In this document: in pieces, positions 1 to 6,804 of the stretch
Layout of the letters: each line of letters opens with the position of its first letter
How positions within the stretch are numbered: the stretch's first letter is position 1
Assembly: GCA_027068085.1 (NCBI GenBank)
Contig: JAMOUQ010000004.1
Span: 62,001-126,000 of the forward strand
Length of the DNA: 64,000 nucleotides
Origin: Desulfobacteraceae bacterium
Lineage (GTDB): Bacteria > Desulfobacterota > Desulfobacteria > Desulfobacterales > Desulfosarcinaceae
Reading direction: 5' to 3'
Notes under the pieces: generated by a model
Told to the model about the DNA's origin: nothing
What the model saw: the letters and a program-made list of their open reading frames with translations, nothing else
Database searches by the model: none
Program-made: the position numbers and the translations under genes

Positions 1-1844
1 CGTTTTTCTTCTATGTGGCGGCGGATCAGAACGGCCGCCTTTTCCGGGTCGGGCTCCACGGCGAAGGTGGCGCCCACCACGTCCTTCAGACCCTCGGTGA
101 GCAGGCCGACCACGTTGGCGCTGCCGGTTACAGGCGGCATGGGGCCAAGGACGGTGAAAACTCCCGAGGCCACGAAGTAGGTGCCGATGGTGGCCGCCTT
201 TTCCGAGTACCATTCGGGCGCGGCTCCGGCCAGGGGCAGGTCGCAGATGTCCACCCCCAGGGCGTTTGCCAGGGCCGAGGCCAGCACCAGGATCCGGACG
301 TTGTCAACGCAGGATCCCAGGTGGAGCACCGGCGGAATGCCCAGGGCGCCGCAGATCTCTTTCAGCCCCGGGCCGGCCATTTCGATGGCCTCGGGCACCT
401 TGAGGCCGGCCTTGGCCGTGGCCACCGACACGCACCCTGTGTCCACCACCAGGATGTCGTTTTCGATCAGGCGCCGGGTCAGGGTCACGTGGCCGTAATC
501 GTGCTTTATCTTGGGATTGTTGCAGCCCACGATACCCACAGCTCCCCTGATCTTGCCGGCCTTGATGGCTTCTGCCAGGGGCTCGGGGCTTCCGCCCAGG
601 GCACCGACCACCGCTTCGACCGAAAAACCGCCCACGGCCTTGACCGCTTCCACCGGGATGTAGACCTGCTTGCGGCGGGCGAAGTTTTCCACGGCCCGGG
701 CCACCAGGTCCCGGGCCAGGTTTTCGGCGTTGTCGGGATGGAACTCGCAGTGTTCCATGTTGGGGAAGCGGGCCTTGTCACTGGTGGAGATCATGAGGGT
801 GTGGTAGCAGCCGGCGATGGCGCCCAAAGAAGGCATGATGCACTGGTAGTCCACCAGCATCATGTCGACCGCGCCGGTGGAAAGGATCAGCTCGGTCATC
901 AGGTGGTTGCCGGCCATGGGAATGCCGTGGCGCATCAGCAATTCGTTGCCGGTGCAGCAGACCCCGGCAAGGTTGATTCCGGCAGCGCCCTTTTCCTTTG
1001 CCAGGGCCAGCATCTGCTCGGACCGGCAGGCCCGCAGGATCATTTCCGAGACCACCGGGTTGTGGCCGTGGACGACGATGTTGACCTGGTCTTTTTTGAG
1101 CACCCCGGCGTTGACCGTGGTGGGATGGGGCTGGGGTACGCCGAAAAGGATGTCCGACACCTCGGTGGCGATCATGGAACCGCCCCAGCCGTCTGAAAGT
1201 GCGTTGCGCATGGCCTGGAGCAGCAGGCTCTGCCAGCCGTTGTCGACCCCCATGTGGGTGCGGTGGAGCATCTCGGAGGTTTCGCGGTCGATGCCCCGGG
1301 GGATGATGCCGATCTTTTCCCAGAGCTGGCGCCGTTTTTCAGGGGCCCGGGCAACCAGGGTCAGGCACTTGCGGCGCATGCCGTAGTCTTCCATCATGGC
1401 GTCGGCCAGCTCGCCTGCCAGGGCCAGGGTGTCCTTGCCCTCGGTTTCCAGGCCGTATTCGGCGGCCACGGCCTTGAGCTTGGCTTCGTCCCTGATCCGG
1501 TAGCCGGGAGCCTTGCCCTCGGCCACGGCGGCCAGCACTTCCACCAGGTCGCGGCCGTGGTCCGAGTGGGAGGCCGCCCCGGCGGCGATCATCCGGCACA
1601 GGTTGCGGGCCACGATGATGTCGGCATCGGCGCCGCACACTCCCCGCTGGGGGCCTTCGCCAAAGGGGTCGATGCGGCAGGGGCCCATGATGCAGATACG
1701 GCAGGAGAGGCCGGTTTCGCAGTAGCCGCACTGGGGTTGCTGGGCGTCGTGACGGTCCCAGACCGTTTCCACCCGGTCCTTGTGAGCCTTGTCAAGCAGC
1801 AGGGCTGCATCGTCGGTTATGCTTACGTTTTCGAAAGTCGCCAT
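1..1844 (-). CDS. cooS: Carbon monoxide dehydrogenase catalytic subunit, C-terminus cut by window edge
   Basis: Monofunctional Ni-Fe CO dehydrogenase, which oxidises CO to CO2 (or the reverse) in the cytoplasm and passes electrons to a CooF-type ferredoxin. Reading from the ATG at 1844, preceded by an AGGAGGA ribosome site, 614 codons are open and run off base 1, so only the last few tens of residues are missing (the family is about 630-640 residues). The N-terminus carries the cysteine cluster for the B and D FeS clusters: C39-x2-C42, then C48, C51 and C56 in CRICIMGPCR. Further in are GHNPVVSEM, GVCCTGNELL and GCNNPKIKHDYGH, the C-cluster segments of the family. It lies 45 bases behind cooF. 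The maturation ATPase CooC is not in view. The large plus-strand ORFs here are shadows of this gene. Confidence 0.96.
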   Translation of the reverse strand, partial: MATFENVSITDDAALLLDKAHKDRVETVWDRHDAQQPQCGYCETGLSCRICIMGPCRIDPFGEGPQRGVCGADADIIVARNLCRMIAAGAASHSDHGRDLVEVLAAVAEGKAPGYRIRDEAKLKAVAAEYGLETEGKDTLALAGELADAMMEDYGMRRKCLTLVARAPEKRRQLWEKIGIIPRGIDRETSEMLHRTHMGVDNGWQSLLLQAMRNALSDGWGGSMIATEVSDILFGVPQPHPTTVNAGVLKKDQVNIVVHGHNPVVSEMILRACRSEQMLALAKEKGAAGINLAGVCCTGNELLMRHGIPMAGNHLMTELILSTGAVDMMLVDYQCIMPSLGAIAGCYHTLMISTSDKARFPNMEHCEFHPDNAENLARDLVARAVENFARRKQVYIPVEAVKAVGGFSVEAVVGALGGSPEPLAEAIKAGKIRGAVGIVGCNNPKIKHDYGHVTLTRRLIENDILVVDTGCVSVATAKAGLKVPEAIEMAGPGLKEICGALGIPPVLHLGSCVDNVRILVLASALANALGVDICDLPLAGAAPEWYSEKAATIGTYFVASGVFTVLGPMPPVTGSANVVGLLTEGLKDVVGATFAVEPDPEKAAVLIRRHIEEK

Positions 1845-1889
1845 GGGTATTTCCTCCTCCTGGAAAGCTTTTCCCCTTCCTGGGGTCGG

Positions 1890-2480
1890 TTAGAGGGCCA
1901 GCCGGGCCTTTTTTACCGCCATCAGCAGGTCGATGGCCGGGGCGGAGACGGCGGCTTCGGCGCCGGCCGACATGCTGCGGGCCACTTCGGCGGTCTTGCG
2001 GCCCATGGCCGCGTCCATCTCCTCGTAGGTCAGGGCACCGCTTTTGCAAACCTCCACGCAGGCCGGGACAAGGCCCTGTGCCCGGCGCCGGTCGCAGTTG
2101 TCGCACTTGACGGCCACGGTCTTGCCCGGCGGGGCGGCCGGATCTTCGTGAAACCGGATCACCCCGTAAGGGCAGGCCATGGCGCACGAGGCGCAGTTGA
2201 TACACTTGTCCGGATCGATGAAGACGGTGCCGGTTTCCCGGTGGCGGAAGATGGCGCCTGCCAGGCAGGCAAGCTGGCACGGGGCCGGATCGCAGTGCCG
2301 GCAGCGGTTGGGAAAGCCTTCCTGGTAGAGTCCGGCACCCACGTGGATGCGCGGCCTGGGCCTGGGCTTTTCCGTCAGGGCCGTGTAGAGCCGGCCGCTG
2401 CGCGAATGGGCCACGGCGCAGGCCACCATGCACTGCATGCATCCCAGGCAGCGCTCTGGGTGGACGACAACCTGTTTCAT
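1890..2480 (-). CDS. cooF: CooF-like 4Fe-4S electron-transfer protein of CO dehydrogenase
   Basis: A 196-residue polyferredoxin that should carry electrons from CooS to the NAD(P) oxidoreductase encoded upstream. It starts MKQVVVHPERCLGCMQCMVAC and has the four-cluster pattern of the CooF/HycB/DmsB type: CxxCxxCxxxC near residues 11-21, a second group around residues 60-70 (CRHCDPAPCQLAC), CINCASCAMACPYG, and CDNC...CVEVC near 125-145. A good ribosome site (AAGGAGG) precedes the ATG. The C-terminal 40 residues are Ala-rich and not conserved. It sits between the flavin oxidoreductase (324 bases upstream) and cooS (45 bases downstream), the usual FNOR-cooF-cooS arrangement. Confidence 0.92.
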   Translation of the reverse strand: MKQVVVHPERCLGCMQCMVACAVAHSRSGRLYTALTEKPRPRPRIHVGAGLYQEGFPNRCRHCDPAPCQLACLAGAIFRHRETGTVFIDPDKCINCASCAMACPYGVIRFHEDPAAPPGKTVAVKCDNCDRRRAQGLVPACVEVCKSGALTYEEMDAAMGRKTAEVARSMSAGAEAAVSAPAIDLLMAVKKARLAL

Positions 2481-2537
2481 TTTGGCCTCCTTGGTGAAGA
2501 GATTGTTGAATCATCATTTGGCGCAGAATTTTCTGTA

Positions 2538-2723
2538 GCGGTCAGGGGGCATGGTCTTGCGTTGCCTGTCGTCCTCGTTGCCGTTGTAGCAGCCCGCTAC
2601 GCTATGGGCCGCAAACTCGGTCCCTTACGGGACCTCAGACATGCGGCCCATGGCCGCTTCGCTTGGCTGACAACGGCGACCCTCGGACTCCAAAGGCACC
2701 GTGAGACCATACCCCCTGACCGC
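2538..2723. repeat. Long imperfect palindrome (186 bp) inside the CODH operon
   Basis: The gap between the oxidoreductase and cooF folds on itself. Outer arms 2538-2557 and 2704-2723 match at 19 of 20 positions. A further arm pair lies at about 2577-2587 and 2671-2681 (one mismatch), then ATGGGCCGCA with its complement, and the tip is a perfect GGTCCC-TTAC-GGGACC hairpin at about 2620-2635. The stem is interrupted by weaker stretches. It has no coding potential that I trust. It could be a dispersed palindromic element, an mRNA-stabilising or processing structure, or both. The arm contains a 17-mer (2563-2579) that recurs exactly at 53225-53241. Confidence 0.75.
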
Positions 2724-2804
2724 TGGTGACCGTTTCCGATGCCATCCCGGTTTCCTGTCCCCTTGCGGGACAAAGGATACGCGGCAGTTGTTTCCCCTTG
2801 GCGG

Positions 2805-4034
2805 TCAGGGCATCAGCCAGCGCGGGTTGAAGCCGGGTTCCAGCAGCCTGGCAGGCTCGATGGCAAGCCGGGTGCGGTTTTGAATCAGGGACAGCAGGAC
2901 TCCCCCCTGCTCGATGGCGTTTATCAGCATGGCTCCCACCAGGACATCGCCCCTCAGTACCAGCTTGCGGTAAGTGCCGCAGACAGGATCGTGGCGCCGG
3001 ATAACCTCCAGGCCTTCATCTTCCGGCTGCGGGTTGACCAGGCCGATGGTCATTACGTCCAGGTCGAAGACGCGCATCACGTTGCGACTAAGACTGCCGG
3101 TGTAGGGCACCGGCCGGCCGGCCATGTTCAGGCCGGCTGTCCGTCCCTGGGACGCCGCCTCGGGCCAGATGGCGTTTACCCGGCGTTTTTGACGGGCAAT
3201 GTCAATACATTCGGCGGCATCGCCGGCGGCAAAGATGCCCTTCACGCTGGTTTCAAGGTGCCGGCCGACCACGACCCCCAGGTCCCTTTCGATCTGCGCT
3301 GGCAAAAAGGACAGGGCCGGCCGGACGCCCTTGCCGGCCACCACCAGGTCGCATTCCACGTGGCTTGCATCGGAAAGCTCGGCTCCGGTCACCTTGCCGC
3401 GGCCGGTAAAGGCCGTAACGCTGGTTGCGGTGCGCACCTCGAGCCCGCGTCTGACCAGCTTTTCCAGGATCATGGTGCCGGCGGTCCGGTCCACCTGCAT
3501 GGCCAATGGATAGTCCGAGGTGATCAGCATGGTCACCCGGAGGCCGCGCCTGAGCAGGCCGTAGGCCGCCTTGAATCCCACCAGACCGCCGCCCAGCACC
3601 AGGGCCTTTCCGGCCCGGCCGGTTGCGGCCAGCATCCGGCGGACATCTTCTTTTGTGCGCATGTAGAAGATGTTTTCCAGGTCCGCGCCCTCTGCTTCCA
3701 GGCGGCGCGGATCGGCGCCGGTTGCAATCAGCAGGCGGTCGAAGGCAACCTCCCGGCCGCCTTCCAGGCGGACCCTGCCGGCCCCGGTATCGATGGCCAC
3801 CGCCCGGCGGCCCAAAACGGGCTTGATCCCCAGCTGGTCGTAGAACCTGCCCGGACGGATGGGCAGCCTTTCTTCTGTCAGGGAGCCGTCCAGCACCATG
3901 CTGATCATGGGCCGGCTGTAGGGGATGGTATCCTCGTCGCCGATGATGGTAATGGCGGCCTTTTCGTCCAGGCCGCGGATGGCCTCGGCGGCACAGACCC
4001 CGGCGATTCCATTGCCTAAAATGACGTGTTCCAT
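2805..4034 (-). CDS. FAD-dependent NAD(P) oxidoreductase of the CO dehydrogenase cluster
   Basis: A 409-residue pyridine-nucleotide-disulfide oxidoreductase fold protein (NADH:rubredoxin/nitrite-reductase-like class). It begins with the FAD-binding GNGIAGVCAAEAI, has the central NAD-binding VLGGGLVGFKAA near residue 147, and the second FAD motif GIFAAGDAAE near residue 275. Next to cooF and cooS it matches the FNOR of known CooS-CooF-FNOR clusters, which couples CO oxidation to NAD(P)+ reduction. It is the first gene of the operon after the RAYT gene: its ATG follows the RAYT stop by one base, and its ribosome site is weak, so translational coupling or read-through from the transposase gene is possible. 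There is no redox-active CxxC, as in other members of this subclass. Confidence 0.88.
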   Translation of the reverse strand: MEHVILGNGIAGVCAAEAIRGLDEKAAITIIGDEDTIPYSRPMISMVLDGSLTEERLPIRPGRFYDQLGIKPVLGRRAVAIDTGAGRVRLEGGREVAFDRLLIATGADPRRLEAEGADLENIFYMRTKEDVRRMLAATGRAGKALVLGGGLVGFKAAYGLLRRGLRVTMLITSDYPLAMQVDRTAGTMILEKLVRRGLEVRTATSVTAFTGRGKVTGAELSDASHVECDLVVAGKGVRPALSFLPAQIERDLGVVVGRHLETSVKGIFAAGDAAECIDIARQKRRVNAIWPEAASQGRTAGLNMAGRPVPYTGSLSRNVMRVFDLDVMTIGLVNPQPEDEGLEVIRRHDPVCGTYRKLVLRGDVLVGAMLINAIEQGGVLLSLIQNRTRLAIEPARLLEPGFNPRWLMP

Positions 4035-4035
4035 A

Positions 4036-4629
4036 TTACACCATCCAAGGTTCGTTGCCGGAATGTAGGGGCGACCGGCCGGTCGCCCCTACAAAATTGC
4101 GGTCATGTTCCCATTGTGCGGGGTTGTCGACGATGTATCGTCGAATTTGATTCAATTCATTTTCATTACGGACAATATGTTCATAATAATTGCGTTGCCA
4201 TAATTTGGCCCCGGGAGTGTTTTGTAATTCGTTGATACGTTTGGTCACGGCGGATTTGAAACCGGCAATCAACGCCCCCAGTGACCGTGGTAACGGACCT
4301 GTAGGGGCGACCGGCCGGTCGCCCTTACATTCCGGCCGGTCGCTCCTGCAACGGCCGGAACGCAGGATCACGATTCCATGAAAATGGTTGGGCATGACCA
4401 TCCAGGCATCCAATTCAATTTCCCTGCGGATTCGTGGTGTTTTGCACCATTCATCGGCAACGATCGTTCCCTGTTTGTTCAATACCATTGCACAATCAAT
4501 GATATCTCCGAACAGGCAGGTTCTGTCTATTGTGCAAATTGTAATAAAATACGCCCCTGAACGGGAATAATCATACCCTTTCAATCGAATTGAACGGCGA
4601 GTGTGTTTTCGGCGCTGGTATTTGTTCAT
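4036..4629 (-). CDS. REP-associated tyrosine transposase (RAYT, Y1/IS200-like)
   Basis: A 197-residue HUH single-strand transposase-like protein of the family that acts on REP palindromes. The start at 4629 gives MNKYQRRKHTRRSIRLKGYDY, the usual family N-terminus; an in-frame ATG 18 codons upstream is less likely. The HUH motif is HFH at residues 82-84 in MPNHFHGIVI, and the candidate nucleophile tyrosine lies in NYYEHIVRNE (148-149), followed by the typical IRRYIVDNPAQW. Two odd segments, residues about 92-112 and 180-190, are encoded by REP palindromes at 4300-4350 and 4064-4093, so the gene has absorbed its own target elements in frame. The stop codon abuts the next gene's ATG. It may still be active, since all catalytic residues are present. 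Confidence 0.9.
   Translation of the reverse strand: MNKYQRRKHTRRSIRLKGYDYSRSGAYFITICTIDRTCLFGDIIDCAMVLNKQGTIVADEWCKTPRIRREIELDAWMVMPNHFHGIVILRSGRCRSDRPECKGDRPVAPTGPLPRSLGALIAGFKSAVTKRINELQNTPGAKLWQRNYYEHIVRNENELNQIRRYIVDNPAQWEHDRNFVGATGRSPLHSGNEPWMV
4064..4093. repeat. REP element, 30-bp perfect palindrome
   Basis: A 30-base perfect palindrome (half-site TGTAGGGGCGACCGG). It encodes the C-terminal GATGRSPLH of the RAYT protein on the minus strand. The same unit recurs at 4300-4329 and in the cluster at 13720-13797. Confidence 0.93.
4300..4350. repeat. REP element plus a degenerate second unit inside the RAYT gene
   Basis: 4300-4329 is the same 30-bp palindrome with one mismatch. Directly after it, 4332-4350 repeats CCGGCCGGTCGC with a divergent flank. 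Both lie inside the RAYT reading frame and add about 20 residues between the HUH motif and the catalytic tyrosine region without breaking the frame. Confidence 0.88.
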
Positions 4630-4838
4630 ACCGATTGTCACCGTATGGCGAAAAAGTCCGCAAGCAATTGCAAAGGAGAGCATATTGGAGCATACGAAAA
4701 CAATAACCGCTGACCGGAGCCACAGTCAAGCATGTCCTGAAACGGCTGGCCGCCCGGTGCCGCCAGAATTGGCTTGCACTTTCGGGCCGGGGTGGTAGTT
4801 TGGGGACATTCTCGTTTACTTCATTTTCGGGGGTGAAA

Positions 4839-5678
4839 ATGCCGGAGCTTGCTTACCTGAACGGGCAGATCATGCCCGTGGAAAAAGCCATGGTGCCGGT
4901 CGATGACCGGGGCTACCTGTTCGGAGACGCGGTTTACGAGTACATCGCCAGTTACGGCGGCAGGCTGTTCAGGATGGACGATCACATCCGGCGGCTGGAA
5001 AATTCACTGCGGGGCCTGGATTTCCCGCCGGTGGACCCGGAAAGGGTGCGGCAGGCGGTCTCCGACCTGCTGGAGGCCGGCAAGATGGAAAGGGCCGGGA
5101 TCTACATCCAGATCTCCAGGGGCGTGGAGCCCCGCAACCACGCCTTTTCCAACCAGGGCCCGGTCCAGGTGGTGATGACGGTAAGGCCCCTGCCCGATGT
5201 CCATCCCCACCTGGAAAAAGGGGCCGCGGTGATGACCGCGGAGGACTTCCGCTGGGGCCGCTGCGACATCAAGACCGTCCAGATCCTGCCCAACTGCCTG
5301 GCCAAGCAAAAGGCCGTGGACAACGGCCTATACGACGCCATCTTCGTTTCCGGGGAAAAGATCGTCCGGGAGGCCACAAGCTCCAACGTCTTTATTGTGG
5401 CAGACGGCAAGGTCCTGACCCATCCGCTGACCAACAACATTCTGCCCGGAATCACCCGCAAGGTGGTCCTGGAGATCTGCCGGGACAAGGGCATACCGGC
5501 GGCAGAAGAATTTTTCGACACACAAAGGCTGCAAGCCGCCGACGAGGTCTTTCTTTCTGGCACCACCACCGAGGTCCTGCCGGTTGTGGCCGTGGACGGG
5601 CGCAGGATCGCAGACGGCCAGGCCGGCTCCGTCACCATGAAGCTCTATGGCGAGCTGCGCCGGCTGGCCGGGGCATGA
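4839..5678 (+). CDS. dat: Class IV PLP aminotransferase (D-alanine / branched-chain type)
   Basis: A 279-residue fold-type IV transaminase, close to D-amino-acid transaminase in length and motifs. The chosen start gives MPELAYLNGQIMPVEKAMVPVDDRGYLFGDAVYE, the normal N-terminus; the longer reading from 4800 adds a non-conserved leader. The PLP lysine lies in DIKTVQILPN (about residue 147), followed by KAVDNGLYDAIF and EATSSNVFIV, and near the C-terminus comes EVFLSGTTTEVLPV. It converts D-alanine or another D-amino acid and 2-oxoglutarate to pyruvate and D-glutamate, or acts on branched-chain substrates; sequence alone does not settle this. The next gene starts 10 bases after its stop, so it is probably co-transcribed with the SbcD/SbcC pair, to which it has no obvious functional link. 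Confidence 0.88.
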   Translation: MPELAYLNGQIMPVEKAMVPVDDRGYLFGDAVYEYIASYGGRLFRMDDHIRRLENSLRGLDFPPVDPERVRQAVSDLLEAGKMERAGIYIQISRGVEPRNHAFSNQGPVQVVMTVRPLPDVHPHLEKGAAVMTAEDFRWGRCDIKTVQILPNCLAKQKAVDNGLYDAIFVSGEKIVREATSSNVFIVADGKVLTHPLTNNILPGITRKVVLEICRDKGIPAAEEFFDTQRLQAADEVFLSGTTTEVLPVVAVDGRRIADGQAGSVTMKLYGELRRLAGA

Positions 5679-5688
5679 GACGGGTCTG

Positions 5689-6804
5689 ATGGTAAGATTT
5701 CTTCATACCGCCGACTGGCAGATGGGCATGAAGGCCGAGCATGTCGGCGAGGCGGCCGAAAGGCTGCGCCAGGTGCGCCTGGATGCGGCCCGCAAGGTGG
5801 TGGAGGTTGCCCGCGGCCACCAGGTCGATTTCATCCTGGTTGCCGGAGACACCTTCGAGGACAACGGGGTTTCCCGGGTCCTGGTCCAGCAGGTGGCCGA
5901 CATCCTGGCCGACTTCGGCGGGCCGGTCTATGTGATTGCCGGCAACCACGACCCGCTCACGCCCGGCTCGGTCTGGGAAGACCCGGCCTGGGAGGCGGCC
6001 GGCAACATCTTTTTGCTGAAAGATCCGGAACCGGTTTCCGCAGGCCCGGCGCTTCTTTATCCCTGTCCGGCAAAAGAAAAATACTGCCGGGCAGATCCCA
6101 CCGCCTGGATCGATGCCGCCGGCCGAAAAGAGATCTGCATCGGCCTGGCCCACGGCACCCTGGAAGAGATTGCGGCCGAAGAGCCCGATTTTCCCATCCC
6201 GGCCGATGCGGCCTGCCTGCGGGGCCTGGACTACCTGGCCCTGGGCCACTGGCATTCGACCCACAAGACTGCCGACAGCCGGGACGATGCGGTCCGCCTG
6301 GCCTACAGCGGCACCCACGAGCCCACCCGTTTCGGCGAGCGCGACAGCGGCAACGTCCTGGTGGTCAGGATCGAAGACCGGGGAGCGCCCCCCGAGGTGA
6401 CGCAGGTGCCCACCGGGATCATGAGCTGGGAAAAGCTGGAGCGGCGCATGAGCACCCTGGAAGATTACCGGGGCCTTATCAGCGAGCTTGAAAGCCGGCC
6501 CGGTGCCGACAGGACCCTGTTGTGGGTGGCGCTGGAAGGGTTGCTGCCGGCCGGGGCCACCGGGCTTCTGGAAAGGCTGGACCAGCTGCTGGCGGCGCGC
6601 TTTTTCCACGGCCGCCTGGATACCGCCGGCCTGGCGCCCTCGCCTGAAGACAGCACCTGGATCGATGCCCTGCCGGCCGGCTACCTCCGTCAGGCCGCCG
6701 GCCGGCTGCTGGAGCAGGCAACCGGCCCGGACCCGGACTCTGCCCTGGTGGCCCGCAAGGCCCTGGAAGAGCTTTTCGTCATCTGCCGGGAGGCCGGCCG
6801 ATGA
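5689..6804 (+). CDS. SbcD/Mre11-like DNA repair metallophosphoesterase
   Basis: A 371-residue calcineurin-like nuclease of the COG0420 group, probably the partner of the ATPase encoded next. Start at 5689 gives MVRFLHTADWQMG. Phosphoesterase motifs follow in order: ADWQ (motif I), VAGDTFEDN (II), AGNHDP (III), GLAHG (IV) and GHWHS (V). Motif I has Gln where classical SbcD/Mre11 (SDWH) has the metal-binding His, which I believe is a feature of a subgroup rather than damage. The C-terminal third is the subunit-capping region. Its stop overlaps the ATPase start by four bases (ATGA), showing tight coupling. By analogy it processes DNA ends or hairpins in recombination repair. Confidence 0.85.
   Translation: MVRFLHTADWQMGMKAEHVGEAAERLRQVRLDAARKVVEVARGHQVDFILVAGDTFEDNGVSRVLVQQVADILADFGGPVYVIAGNHDPLTPGSVWEDPAWEAAGNIFLLKDPEPVSAGPALLYPCPAKEKYCRADPTAWIDAAGRKEICIGLAHGTLEEIAAEEPDFPIPADAACLRGLDYLALGHWHSTHKTADSRDDAVRLAYSGTHEPTRFGERDSGNVLVVRIEDRGAPPEVTQVPTGIMSWEKLERRMSTLEDYRGLISELESRPGADRTLLWVALEGLLPAGATGLLERLDQLLAARFFHGRLDTAGLAPSPEDSTWIDALPAGYLRQAAGRLLEQATGPDPDSALVARKALEELFVICREAGR

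Noticed and set aside
15-1196. 393-codon plus-strand ORF opposite cooS
   Set aside because: It is the antisense of a well-conserved CODH gene with all cluster ligands; the ORF exists only because of high GC.
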